The notes beneath the pieces are model-generated. The model was not told the DNA's origin and made no database searches. It worked only from the letters and a program-made list of their open reading frames with translations. Both the position numbers and the translations under genes were made by a program. A DNA stretch of 64,000 nucleotides from PALSA-610 sp038239145. GTDB taxonomy: Bacteria > Actinomycetota > Acidimicrobiia > IMCC26256 > PALSA-610. Below, piece by piece: positions 8,305 through 17,012 of the stretch (position 1 is the first letter of the stretch; each line of letters opens with the position of its first letter). The stretch is taken from assembly GCA_038239145.1 (NCBI GenBank), contig JBBSFB010000012.1, positions 21,485 to 85,484 on the forward strand, given 5' to 3'.

Positions 8305-10458
8305 CTACTTGATCAGGGGGTCGCGGGGCAGACCGAGGATGCGTTCGCCAATCTGGTTGCGCTTGATCTCCGACGTGCCACCCGCAATCGACATACCGCG
8401 GTGCATCAGGACGAGCATGTTGCTCATCCCGCCCGCGCCGTCCATGAACGCGGCGTCGGGGCCGTTCAACTCGGTCAGGATCGCGGCCGCTTCGTGACCG
8501 ATCTCCGACAGCACCAGCTTCGTCATCGCCCCCTCGGGACCAGGCGCGCCGCCCGCGACGGCGCGGTTCGCGCTGCGTAGGTTGAGCAGGCCCATGGCCT
8601 GATGCTCGGCGATGTAACGACCGATCCGACCGGCGCCACCGGAGAGTCGTTCCGGATGCGCGTCGAACGGCGCGATGAGCGCCGAGCCTGGCATCGACAT
8701 GCCGCCCTGGCCGCCGCCGATGCTCACGCTCTCGTTTCCGAGCGTGGCCCGGGCGACCGTCCAGCCACCGTCGACCGGGCCGACCACGTCGTCGTCGGAG
8801 ACGAACACGTCGTTGAAGAAGACCTCGTTGAACTCGGAACCGCCGGTCGTCATCTTCAGCGGCCGCACCTCGACGCCGTCGGCGTGCATGTCGATCACCA
8901 TCGTCGTGATGCCTTCGTGCTTCGGCACGTCGGGGTTGGTGCGCACGGTCGCGAAGCCCATCCCGGCCACGTGCGCGCCACTCGTCCACACCTTCTGGCC
9001 GTTGACTCTCCAACCGCCGTCGACCTTCGTGGCCTTCGTCTTCACTCCGGCCGCATCGGAGCCGGCGTCGGGCTCACTGAACAGCTGGCACCAGATCACA
9101 TCCTGATTCAGCGCCGGATTCACCCAGCGGGCGGTCTGGTCTTCGGTCGAGTACTGGATCAGCGTGAGGATCACCCAGCCGGTGATGCCGTACGCGGGGC
9201 GCTTCACCCCCGCGGTGCCGAACTCCTCTTCGATCACCAGCTGTTCCACCGCACCCGCGGCCCGGCCCCACGGCACCGGCCAGTGCGGCATCACATACCC
9301 GGTCTCGATGAGCTTCGTGCGCTGCGCGTCGGCGGGAAGATCCGCGATGCTCGCGGCGAACGCCTTCACCTCGTCGCGCACGGCTTCGGCCTCGGGCGGG
9401 AGATCGACGGCCTTGGCCCGTACTACACCCTTGCGGGTCAGCGCGGTGACGTCTTCGGCCGCCTGCTCGGGTTGGAGCAAGGTGAGCAACGTCGTGGCGC
9501 GACGCATGTAGAGGTGCGCGTCGTGCTCCCACGTGATCGCGATGCCGCCGTGCACCTGCGTGTTGAGGTTCGCGCACAGATCGGCGGCCGGGGCCGACAG
9601 GGTGGCGGCGATCGCGGCGGCGTAACTGAGTTGATCCCCCCCGGTCCCCGCGGCGCGCGCCGCGTCCCACACCGCGCTGGTCGCGAGCTCGGTGGCCACG
9701 ACCATGTTGGCGCAGTGGTGCTTCACCGCTTGGTACATCGCGATGACGCGCCCGAACTGCACGCGCTCCTTCGAGTACGCCGCGGCCTGCTCGGTGCACT
9801 CGCGCGCGATGCCGACGGCCTCCGCCGACAGGATCACGCGGGCGAGATCGACGAGCGCCCGCTTGGCGCCCGTCAGCACGACCGCAGGCGCGCCGTCGAG
9901 GGTCACGCGCGCGGAACGCCTCGTCGCGTCGAGGTTGACGGGCGTCTCGACGGTCACGCCCGTGCCCGCCTCCACGACCACGACGTCGTCGCCGACCGGT
10001 ACGAGGAACGCCTGGGCCAGCCCGCCACCGAGCACGGCGCCGACGTTGCCCGACGCTTTGCCGCTCTTGATGGTGACCGAGCCACCCAGCGCCACCGCGC
10101 CGGCGACGGAACCGTCGGCCAGGCCGGGCAGGAATCGCTGCTTGGCGCGGTCGTCGCCCGCGGCCGCGATGACTGCGCTCGCGATGACGGTCGGTACGAA
10201 CGGGCCGGGCGCGACTGCGCGCCCCATCTCCTCCACCACGAGTATCAGCTCTTCGATTCCGTAGCCGGAGCCTCCGTACGCTTCGGGCACGTGGAGTCCG
10301 AGCCAGCCCAGGTTCACGAGCTCACGCCAGAACGGGGGCATCTCCTCGGTGCGGGCTTCGAGTGTCGCGCGCGCCGCGCTGCGGGCGTTGCGCGTCGTCA
10401 AGAAGTCGGAGACCGTCTCGACGAGGGCGCGGTGGTCATCGGTTATGGCGATCGACAT
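8305..10458 (-). CDS. Tandem (two-domain) acyl-CoA dehydrogenase, FadE34-like
   Basis: A 717-residue fusion of two acyl-CoA dehydrogenase modules. The first (~1-340) has EAYGGSGYGIEELILVVEEM, YSKERVQFGRVIAMYQAVKH and the C-terminal HGGIAITWEHDAHLYMRR. The second (~360-717) has LFSEPDAGSDAAGVKTKAT (FAD-contact segment), GQKVWTSGAHV and the final GGTSEIKRNQIGERILGLP. Length and organisation match the mycobacterial FadE34/ChsE3 type, which oxidises sterol side-chain CoA esters; other actinobacteria carry paralogues of unknown substrate. It introduces the alpha-beta double bond in an acyl-CoA in the cytoplasm. It lies 59 bp after the P450 gene and 23 bp before the NTF2-like gene. The substrate call rests on that neighbourhood, so treat it as probable. 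Confidence 0.92.
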   Translation of the reverse strand: MSIAITDDHRALVETVSDFLTTRNARSAARATLEARTEEMPPFWRELVNLGWLGLHVPEAYGGSGYGIEELILVVEEMGRAVAPGPFVPTVIASAVIAAAGDDRAKQRFLPGLADGSVAGAVALGGSVTIKSGKASGNVGAVLGGGLAQAFLVPVGDDVVVVEAGTGVTVETPVNLDATRRSARVTLDGAPAVVLTGAKRALVDLARVILSAEAVGIARECTEQAAAYSKERVQFGRVIAMYQAVKHHCANMVVATELATSAVWDAARAAGTGGDQLSYAAAIAATLSAPAADLCANLNTQVHGGIAITWEHDAHLYMRRATTLLTLLQPEQAAEDVTALTRKGVVRAKAVDLPPEAEAVRDEVKAFAASIADLPADAQRTKLIETGYVMPHWPVPWGRAAGAVEQLVIEEEFGTAGVKRPAYGITGWVILTLIQYSTEDQTARWVNPALNQDVIWCQLFSEPDAGSDAAGVKTKATKVDGGWRVNGQKVWTSGAHVAGMGFATVRTNPDVPKHEGITTMVIDMHADGVEVRPLKMTTGGSEFNEVFFNDVFVSDDDVVGPVDGGWTVARATLGNESVSIGGGQGGMSMPGSALIAPFDAHPERLSGGAGRIGRYIAEHQAMGLLNLRSANRAVAGGAPGPEGAMTKLVLSEIGHEAAAILTELNGPDAAFMDGAGGMSNMLVLMHRGMSIAGGTSEIKRNQIGERILGLPRDPLIK

Positions 10459-10517
10459 GGGTCAGGTCCTCGGTTCTCGACGCGACACGTCGCGTCGTAC
10501 TGATAGCTGCGGATGGT

Positions 10518-11780
10518 TCACCCGACGGACTTCGCTGTCGGCGTGAACTGCACGGGCAGATGCTTGATGCCACCGACGAGCGGGATGCCCATCGCTTCGA
10601 GTGGTACCGGATCGCCGACGACTTCGATATCGGGCAACCGAGTGAGCAGTTGGCGGAACGCCACGGAGACCTCGCGTCGGGCCAGGTGCGCGCCGAGACA
10701 GAAGTGCGGCCCGGGTCCTCCGAAACCGACGTGCGGGTTCGGGTCGCGCCGCACGTCGAAGCGCTCGGGGTCGTCGAAGACGCGCGGATCGCGATTCGCG
10801 GCGCCGTAGAGAAGCACGACCTTGTCGCCCTTTACGAAGTCGTGCTCGGAGATGCTCACGGGTCCCGTCGCAGTTCGGCGCATGAATGTGACTGGTGACG
10901 CAACCCGCACGATCTCTTCGACCGCCGTCGGCGTGAGCCCGTCGAGATCGGCCTGCCAGGCCGCGCGCTGATCGGGATTCTTGGACAGGAGATGCATCCC
11001 GTGGCTGATCGCGGTGCGCGTCGTGTCGTTGCCGGCGACGGCCAAGAGGATGAAGAACGGCGCGATCTCGCTCGGCGCGAGCATGTCCTCGCCGAGATCG
11101 TTGTGCACGAGCGCGGAGGTGAGGTCGTCGGCGGGCTCCTTACGACGCGCCTCGGCCAACTCGCTCATCAGCCCCGACAGCTCCACGCCCGCCTCGAACA
11201 TGGCTTGGAACGGGTCGCGACCGCCGAGCATCTCGGGATCGCCGGCGCCCAGGATGATGTTCGTCGCGCCGAGCACGGTGCCGAACTCGCTGCGCGGGAT
11301 GCCCATCATGTCGCAGATCACCAGCAGCGGGAACGGCTGGGAGATCGCTTCGACGAGATCGACCGTGCCGCGCTCGCACATGGCGTCGATCACTTCGGTG
11401 CAGATGGTCTCGACGGAATCGAGGACGCCCTGCAACTGCCGCGGGGTGAACGACCGCGCGACGATGCCGCGCTGACGGGCGTGGCGGGGGTCGTCCATGT
11501 TGATGAACGAACCGAAGAACTCCATCGCCTCGGCCGGGAGGTCCGGGATCGAGACCGCACCTTGGCCGGAGCAGAAGTCCTGCGGCCGTCGACTGATCTC
11601 GACGACCTCCGCGTAGCGAACCACGGCCTGGAACCGCTCGGTCAATCCCGACATCGGATTGTCGAACTCGACCGGCAGGAACGGCCCGGTCTCGCGCAGC
11701 TCCGCGAGCGCCGCCATGCGGTCGGCGAGCGGTTGGCGCCAGAACCCGACTTCTACGAGCGGCGATACAGCCATGGCCAA
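10518..11780 (-). CDS. Cytochrome P450 (CYP125/124/142-like)
   Basis: A 420-residue soluble bacterial P450. The I-helix oxygen-activation motif is AGNDTTR, the K-helix ExxR lies in EEIVRVASPVTFMRR, and the heme-binding loop is FGGPGPHFCLGAHLAR with the thiolate Cys. The AGND/ETTR and HFCLGAHLAR style is common in the CYP124/125/142 group that hydroxylates methyl-branched lipids and the sterol side chain. It would need a ferredoxin and reductase, not seen nearby. As first gene of a four-gene operon with acyl-CoA dehydrogenase, NTF2-like protein and SDR, it probably starts the oxidation of a terpenoid or sterol chain. A second in-frame Met follows two codons after the start. Confidence 0.92.
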   Translation of the reverse strand: MAMAVSPLVEVGFWRQPLADRMAALAELRETGPFLPVEFDNPMSGLTERFQAVVRYAEVVEISRRPQDFCSGQGAVSIPDLPAEAMEFFGSFINMDDPRHARQRGIVARSFTPRQLQGVLDSVETICTEVIDAMCERGTVDLVEAISQPFPLLVICDMMGIPRSEFGTVLGATNIILGAGDPEMLGGRDPFQAMFEAGVELSGLMSELAEARRKEPADDLTSALVHNDLGEDMLAPSEIAPFFILLAVAGNDTTRTAISHGMHLLSKNPDQRAAWQADLDGLTPTAVEEIVRVASPVTFMRRTATGPVSISEHDFVKGDKVVLLYGAANRDPRVFDDPERFDVRRDPNPHVGFGGPGPHFCLGAHLARREVSVAFRQLLTRLPDIEVVGDPVPLEAMGIPLVGGIKHLPVQFTPTAKSVG

Positions 11781-11904
11781 CGAGTCCCCCTGTTGAGTGA
11801 CCGCAAACTAGCGACCGGCGGGCGTACGACGCGATTGCCGGTGCCGGGCACGCGGCCCCACTCGTTAGCCTCGAGAACCGGGCCCCGGCACGAGAGGACA
11901 CCCC

Positions 11905-12279
11905 ATGGACAATCCGGTCGTGCACTTCGAGGTCATCGGGACCGACCCGCAGGGGCTCCGGCGCTACTACGCCGATCTGTTCGGGTGGACGTTCGACACC
12001 AGCGGTCCCGTGTCCGAGGAGGTCTCCGAAGCCGGCAACTACGGCTTCGTCGACAACGAGGGTGACGGGATCCCCGGCGGTGTGGGCGGCGGCGCGGCCT
12101 ACGACGCCCACGTGATGTTCTACGTCGGCGTCGCCGACGTGGAGGCCGCGCTCGCCGAAGCCGAGCACCTCGGTGGAACCCGACTCGTGGGACCGAGCAA
12201 GGCACCCGGAGTCGACCTGGTCATCGGTCACTTCCGCGACCCCCAGGGCAATCTGATCGGCGTCGCCGGCGTCGCGTAA
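11905..12279 (+). CDS. VOC family protein (glyoxalase/bleomycin-resistance fold)
   Basis: A 124-residue protein with the two beta-alpha-beta-beta-beta repeats of the vicinal oxygen chelate fold. VVHFEVIGTDPQGLRRYYAD with LFGWTFD opens the first half, and YVGVADVEAALAEAEHLGG with FRDPQGNLIGV forms the second. This is the small actinobacterial VOC type often annotated as a glyoxalase-like protein. Its reaction is unknown, and the metal ligands cannot be assigned with certainty. The start is ATG 11905, after GAGAGGAC in the leader. It is divergent from the P450 operon with a ~120-bp spacer that must hold promoters for both directions. Confidence 0.85.
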   Translation: MDNPVVHFEVIGTDPQGLRRYYADLFGWTFDTSGPVSEEVSEAGNYGFVDNEGDGIPGGVGGGAAYDAHVMFYVGVADVEAALAEAEHLGGTRLVGPSKAPGVDLVIGHFRDPQGNLIGVAGVA

Positions 12280-12323
12280 CGCGCCGCCCCAGTGGTGCGC
12301 TGCGCGCGCGACGATTCACGCAG

Positions 12324-12452
12324 ATGGCGCGCACCCTGATCGTCACGATCCGCTTCTGCGATCTGGTCGCGTCGACGGAGCGCCGGACGCGCCTCGGCGA
12401 CAAATGGCATGCGGCCGGGAAGACTGAGACGCGCACCCTCGCCGAGGCGTAG
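12324..12452 (+). pseudogene. Remnant of a class III adenylate/guanylate cyclase domain
   Basis: A 42-codon open frame reading MARTLIVTIRFCDLVASTER and then RTRLGDKW. It matches the first strand and helix of class III cyclase catalytic domains (usually V-x-F-T-D-I-V-G-S-T-E-R...LGD), including the first metal-binding Asp. The rest of the domain is absent; the frame ends at TAG 12450-12452. It is too short to be active, so I call it a decayed fragment. It lies next to a cyclic-nucleotide-binding protein gene on the other strand, so an intact cyclase/receptor pair may once have stood here (inference). A chance match is possible but the similarity is long. Confidence 0.5.
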
Positions 12453-12489
12453 TCGCCGGGCCCCCGGTACTCAGTACTCCGGCTCGGGC

Positions 12490-12975
12490 CTAGTACTCCG
12501 GTTCTGGATCGCGCTCCGAGCCGAGCACACGGCGCGAGCTCGACGAGCGCATCAAGCTGCCGAGCACGATGTCGACCATCCCGAGCCCACCTTCATGGTC
12601 GGAGTACTGATACTTGATGTCGGCGAGGTAGGTCGTCATCACGTGAAGTCGCTCGGCCAGGAGCCGAGCGAGCGCGAGCGACAACCGGGGCTCGGCTTCG
12701 AGCATCGCGTCCGCGTCGTCGATGACGGCCAGGACCGACGGCGCGTTCGCGGCGACATCCGCCGTCGCGGAGATCCCGAGCAGCAGCGACATCTCTCCGA
12801 CGCACGCGCCCGGCTCCGTCACAGTCGCGACGGTCATCCCGCCCTTCTCGATGCGAAGCGCTCCTTCGATCAGCACGTACAGCGCGGGTACCGGCTGCCC
12901 GTCGACCAGAAGCACTTCGTCGGCGGCGAGCGAACGGCGGGGGAGCCCGTGCGTCAGGGTGAGCAATTCATCCAC
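12490..12975 (-). CDS. Cyclic-nucleotide-binding domain protein without effector domain
   Basis: About 161 residues that form a single cNMP-binding (Crp-type) beta-roll: LAADEVLLVDGQPVPALYVL, IEGALRI, and the phosphate-binding-cassette region VGEMSLLLGISATADVAA. That region keeps the G-E but lacks the usual R-x-A of strong cAMP binders, so ligand binding is uncertain. No helix-turn-helix, kinase or channel domain follows; after a C-terminal helix the protein ends in a Ser/Arg-rich tail. GTG 12975 (VDELLTLTHGLP) is preferred because the fold begins there; ATG 13014 is the alternative. It is convergent with the cyclase remnant and separated from the DinG gene upstream. Its partner is unknown. 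Confidence 0.75.
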   Translation of the reverse strand: MDELLTLTHGLPRRSLAADEVLLVDGQPVPALYVLIEGALRIEKGGMTVATVTEPGACVGEMSLLLGISATADVAANAPSVLAVIDDADAMLEAEPRLSLALARLLAERLHVMTTYLADIKYQYSDHEGGLGMVDIVLGSLMRSSSSRRVLGSERDPEPEY

Positions 12976-13067
12976 ACCTCGGAGTGTCGCGCACAGCCGC
13001 CCACACCGTCGCACTCACCGTCCGGCTCCGGAGTGGGCCCGTCATGTTGCGGTTCGGGGGGCTAGAG

Positions 13068-15251
13068 CTAGGCGATGGCGTCGCGGACGCGCGCGTCGTG
13101 GAGATACGCCGACGTACTGCCGTCTTCCCGACACCGCTCACCGAGTGGAGCTCCGCACGCGGTGCAGGCAACGAGGTTCCGGACCGCGAGCGCCACATCC
13201 CCCACCACGTCGGTGCGCAGCTCGCGGGGATCGAACGTGATCAGGCGCAGGTTCGGACGACCCGCCGAGGGCGCGGCCGGCGCGCTCGCGGCGACTTCTT
13301 CGAGGAACGTACACGCCTCCGCGAGATCGATGCTCCGCCGCAGCGGTGGCATCGCCGCGAGCAGCTGGGCCCGGTAAGACTGTTTCGCGAGCCGCGGATC
13401 CAGGACGGCCACCACGCCCCGGTCGTCGCGTGTACGGATGAGTCGCCCCGCGCCCTGCGCGAGCACGAGCGCGGCGACCGGTAGATCCACGGCAACGAAC
13501 GCGTCGAGACCGCGAAGTTGTGCGCGCGCTCGGCGCGCCGCGTGCAGTGGTTCATCGGGGACAGGAAAGGGGATCTTGTCGATCACGACGAGCACGCACG
13601 ACGCCCCGGCCGCGTCGATCCCGGCCCAGAAAGATCGGGTCCCCACGAGCACCGACGTCTCGTCGTCGATGAAGTCCTTGGTCAATGTCCCCGAGTCGCG
13701 ATCGCCTTGCGTGAGGATGTGATGCCCCGTGCGCTCGCGCAATACCTCGGAGAAGCGTTGGACGTTGGCATGGGACGTGCAGAGCACGAGCGCGCGCCCA
13801 CCCGCCGCGTTGACGAGCGCGCAGAGACGGTCGGCCGACTCCTCCATCCACGCGTCGCGCGCGCGCGACGGATCGGGCAGATCCTTGCCCACGTAGAGGA
13901 TCCCCTGCTCCTTCCACGAGAACGACGACGGCGTCTGCACCGCGGCGTAGCCACGACCCGCACGCGAGGTCCACCGCCCTTCGTCGTCCTTCTCGCCCCA
14001 CGTTCCCGGCGCCGCGTCGGACTGGAACCCCGTCTGGAACGCGAGCGCCCGGTACGGCGGTTCCCCGCCCAGCGTCGCCGACACTGCGATGACGGGGTGC
14101 CACATGAGCAGCGCGTGCGCGATCGTCTCGCCCGCGGCAACCGGCGCGATGCGGAGCCGCTTCGACCTCCCGGCCGGCTCGACCCACACGACGTCACCGT
14201 CGTCGGGCGCCGCGAGCCTTCGCAGCACGTCGAGCCGACCGAGCGCGAGCCGGGCCGTGCGTTTGGCGTACTCGCTCTCCGACGTGACGATCTTGGCGTT
14301 GGCCCGGGCGAGCCGCTCCGCGGCACGGAGCAAAGCCTGGTCGAGGTCGGGATCGCGACCGACCGGCACGCTTCCATCGCGGTCTTCGATCACCGCCGAC
14401 AACGACCGGCCGGCCTCACTCAGCCCGTTGATCAACTCGGCGTCGACACCCGATCGGGCGAGCATCCCGCTCAGCCGCGTGATGGCATCGGCGGACATGT
14501 CGCCGGCGAACGCGTTCGTCGCGTTCTCGGCGAAGGCGTGCGCCTCGTCGATGATCACGATGTCGTGATCCGGGAGCACCCGGCGCTCCGACGACAGGTG
14601 CGCGCAGTACAGCGCGTGGTTCACGACGAGGATCGACGCGCCCTGCGCGCGCTCGCGGGCGCGTTCCGCGAAGCACGCCTCGCCGTCCTTGCACTCCGCC
14701 TTTCCCGGGCACTCGAGGCTCGTGCACGTCACTGCTTTCCAGGCCGCGTCGTTGATCTCGCGCGGAAGCTCGGACCGGTCGCCCATGGTCGAACCCTCGG
14801 CGAACGCACGCAGTCGTTCGAGCTGGCGCGGGAAGTCGCGACCGACGGGCGTCTCGAACAGGGCATCCGGTCCGCCCGCCGCGTTCAGTTTCGCCCGACA
14901 CAAGTAGTTCGAGCGGCCCTTCAACAAGGCGTACGTGAAATCGATCCCGCCGTGCGCCTTCAGCGCCGGGAGATCCTTTCCGACCAGCTGCGTCTGCAGC
15001 GCGATCGTCGATGTGGCGATCACGACCTTGAGCCCGGACGCGACCGCGGGAACCAGATACGCGAGGCTCTTCCCCGACCCGGTCGGCGCCTCCGCAAGCA
15101 GGTGATGACCCTGCGAGATCGCGTCGGCGACGGCGCCGGTGAGGTCGTGCTGGCCGTCCCGGCGCTCGCCGTTCATGCCCGAGACGGCCGCATCGAGCAC
15201 CGCATGCGGATCGCCCCGCCACGTCACCCGCTCCCCCGAATCCGCGCTCAC
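13068..15251 (-). CDS. dinG: DinG-family ATP-dependent DNA helicase
   Basis: A 727-residue superfamily 2 helicase of the DinG/XPD type, which unwinds 5'-tailed DNA, R-loops and other structures during repair. Walker A is EAPTGSGKSLAYLVP (~54-68), motif II is VIIDEAHAFAENATNAF, and later motifs include SVLVGTRSFWAGID and the LAQGAGRLIRTRDDRGVVAV box. Cysteines in SNYLCRAKL, CTSLECPGKAEC and GEACF are placed like the four ligands of the XPD/DinG iron-sulfur cluster. The C-terminus has a CTACGAPLGERC pair that may bind zinc. No LexA box is evident near the start. Length is typical of the actinobacterial family. It stands alone as a transcription unit. Confidence 0.93.
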   Translation of the reverse strand: MSADSGERVTWRGDPHAVLDAAVSGMNGERRDGQHDLTGAVADAISQGHHLLAEAPTGSGKSLAYLVPAVASGLKVVIATSTIALQTQLVGKDLPALKAHGGIDFTYALLKGRSNYLCRAKLNAAGGPDALFETPVGRDFPRQLERLRAFAEGSTMGDRSELPREINDAAWKAVTCTSLECPGKAECKDGEACFAERARERAQGASILVVNHALYCAHLSSERRVLPDHDIVIIDEAHAFAENATNAFAGDMSADAITRLSGMLARSGVDAELINGLSEAGRSLSAVIEDRDGSVPVGRDPDLDQALLRAAERLARANAKIVTSESEYAKRTARLALGRLDVLRRLAAPDDGDVVWVEPAGRSKRLRIAPVAAGETIAHALLMWHPVIAVSATLGGEPPYRALAFQTGFQSDAAPGTWGEKDDEGRWTSRAGRGYAAVQTPSSFSWKEQGILYVGKDLPDPSRARDAWMEESADRLCALVNAAGGRALVLCTSHANVQRFSEVLRERTGHHILTQGDRDSGTLTKDFIDDETSVLVGTRSFWAGIDAAGASCVLVVIDKIPFPVPDEPLHAARRARAQLRGLDAFVAVDLPVAALVLAQGAGRLIRTRDDRGVVAVLDPRLAKQSYRAQLLAAMPPLRRSIDLAEACTFLEEVAASAPAAPSAGRPNLRLITFDPRELRTDVVGDVALAVRNLVACTACGAPLGERCREDGSTSAYLHDARVRDAIA

Positions 15252-15349
15252 CCGATCACGCTAGACACTGCGAACGCCATCGACGGCGACCGACCCGAAT
15301 CGCGGCGGCGCGGCTTCCCTCGCCGACCTCGACCGGCTATGACGGGGCC

Positions 15350-15559
15350 ATGCGACTCAGCGCGAGGAACCAGTTGCCCGGCACCATCGTCGAAATTCAC
15401 GCGGGCGCGGTGACGACCACGGTAAAGGTCCGGCTCGAGGGCGGCGCGACGATGACCTCGTCGATCACCAAAGAAGCCGCCGACGAGCTGGGCCTCGAGC
15501 CGGGCAAGGACGTCGTCGTCGTGGTGAAGGCGTCCGACGTCATCATCGCGGTCGAGTAG
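15350..15559 (+). CDS. Molbindin-type TOBE domain protein
   Basis: A 69-residue single-TOBE (Mop) protein: MRLSARNQLPGTIVEIHAGA, then VTTTVKVRL and a KASDVIIAVE ending. Molbindins of this length form oligomers that store or buffer molybdate or tungstate in the cytoplasm. The R-N-Q-x-x-G-x-V opening and K-A-S-x-V-I-x-A-V end are the standard family signature. The start is ATG 15350, with GACGGGGCC upstream. It is not in an operon with transport genes, but a modB/modC pair lies about 30 kb away, so the window contains several parts of molybdate handling. Confidence 0.92.
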   Translation: MRLSARNQLPGTIVEIHAGAVTTTVKVRLEGGATMTSSITKEAADELGLEPGKDVVVVVKASDVIIAVE

Positions 15560-15652
15560 GCAGGTTGACTTCCGGCGATCGACCCGGGGTGGTCGGACAG
15601 GTCGACGAGCTGACGATTGCCGTCCGACCCCGGACAACTTATTGTCGGTGCA

Positions 15653-16024
15653 ATGGCGACCGAATCTTCAGGCCCGAACGGCGACACCGCGATACGCACA
15701 CTCCTCGCGGCGTTCGGCGAAGCGTGGAATGCGCACGACCTCGATGCCGCGCTCGCGCTCACGACCGACGACGTCGTCTTCGAGAGCACCGGCCCGGCGC
15801 CCGACGGCGAACGCTTCGTCGGGCGGGCCGCGGTGCGGGGTGCGTGGGACCCGATCTTCGCTGATCTCTCGGCGTACTTCGACGGGGAGGAACTGGTCGT
15901 CGCGGGCGACCGCGCCGCGCAGTGTTGGACGTATCACTGGGGCGACGGCCACATCCGCGGCATCGACTTCTTCACCCTGCGCGACGGCAAGGTCGCGGAG
16001 AAGCTCTCCTACGTCAAGGGCTGA
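15653..16024 (+). CDS. SnoaL-like / nuclear transport factor 2-fold protein
   Basis: A 123-residue single-domain protein of the NTF2 fold. IRTLLAAFGEAWNAHDLDAA with LALTTDDVVFESTGPAPDG is the classical opening helix plus first strand. VGRAAVRGAW, the ELVVAGDRAAQCWTYHW strand and FFTLRDGKVAEKLSYVKG complete the cone. Proteins of this group have varied or unknown activities (isomerase, cyclase, limonene-epoxide-hydrolase-like). ATG 15653 is taken as the start; an in-frame upstream start at 15617 adds 12 residues without similarity. It stands alone, convergent with a broken aldo/keto reductase gene. Confidence 0.82.
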   Translation: MATESSGPNGDTAIRTLLAAFGEAWNAHDLDAALALTTDDVVFESTGPAPDGERFVGRAAVRGAWDPIFADLSAYFDGEELVVAGDRAAQCWTYHWGDGHIRGIDFFTLRDGKVAEKLSYVKG

Positions 16025-16049
16025 GTCCCGAGCGTTACTCGGGCGCTGA

Positions 16050-16911
16050 TCACTTCCCGGCGCGGCCGATCGTCGCGACCTCGGCCGCACTCAGCGTCAC
16101 GGCTGCGGCTGCGATGTTGCTCTCGAGGTGCTCGACCGAACCGGTACCCGGCATGGGGAGCATCTCCGGTGAGCGGGCGAGCAGCCACGCGAGCGCGACC
16201 TGGCGCGATGTCGCGTCGTGCTCCTTCGCGATCTGTTCCACCGCGTGGTTTTGATCGAGGTCGAGAATGGGCGCCCACGGCAGGAACGCGATCTCCTCCT
16301 GCTCGCACAGGTCGATCATCGACTCCTACGCGCGATCGCTCGTGTTGTACCGGTTCTGGACCGACACGATCGCGGTCAGCTGTTGCGCCTCGTGCAACTG
16401 CGACTCGGTGACGTTGCAGAGGCCTATGTACCGGATCTTTCCTGTGCCTTCAGCTCGACCAGCGCGCCGATCGACTCCTCGAACGGCACGGTGCGGTCGG
16501 GCCGGTGGAACTGGTAGAGCGCGATCTGATCGACCCCAACCGTTGCAGGCTGACGTTGCACGCCTCGACAAGGTGGTCGGGCCGGCCGTTCTCGGTCCAC
16601 ACGTTCGGGCCCGAGCGTTCGAGGCCACCCTTCGTCCCGATGACCAGGTCGTCCGGATACGGCGCCAATGCTTCGGCGATCAGCGTCTCGCTCACGTCGG
16701 GGCCGTACGCGTCGGCAGTGTCGATGAAGTTGACACCGAGCTCGACCGCGCGGCGCAGGACCGCCTTGGCGACCTCGCGGTCCGGCGGCTCGCCCCAGAT
16801 CCCCGAGCCCGTGATGCGCATCGCACCGAAGCCGAGCCGATTGACCGTGAGATCGCCGCCGAGATCGATCGTTCCCGAAGTTGCCGCCGTCGCCGAGCCC
16901 AAATCTGTCAT
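16050..16911 (-). pseudogene. Aldo/keto reductase, broken by two frameshifts and a stop codon
   Basis: Reading across three frames gives a nearly complete aldo/keto reductase: MTDLGSATAATSG, RLGFGAMRITG, NFIDTADAYGPDVSETLIAE (frame 1, up to ~16545); VDQIALYQFHRPDRTVPFEE and IGALVELKA (frame 2, ~16545-16445); then GKIRYIGLCNVTESQL to the end LSAAEVATIGRAGK (frame 3). An in-frame TAG at ~16324-16326 interrupts VQNRYNTSDRA and ESMIDLCEQEE. Each frame change is explained by one missing or extra base (GGG-TCG for GGN-GTC; GCA-C-A-GGA-AAG). Three lesions in 860 bp favour a real pseudogene, although sequencing error cannot be excluded. Two intact AKR genes lie within 9 kb. Confidence 0.8.
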
Positions 16912-17012
16912 GAAGATCTCCTCCGTCGCTGCGCGAGTCTCGCGGATCACAAATACCCAACGGTCATCGAAAATCGGCGGCGCCGACGCAACGCAATTCT
17001 TAGGATCCCCAC

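Noticed and set aside
8602..10503. 633-codon plus-strand open frame opposite the acyl-CoA dehydrogenase
   Set aside because: It is the antisense shadow of a clear two-domain acyl-CoA dehydrogenase. Its composition is Arg/His/Asp/Gly rich without domains, as expected from high-GC antisense reading.
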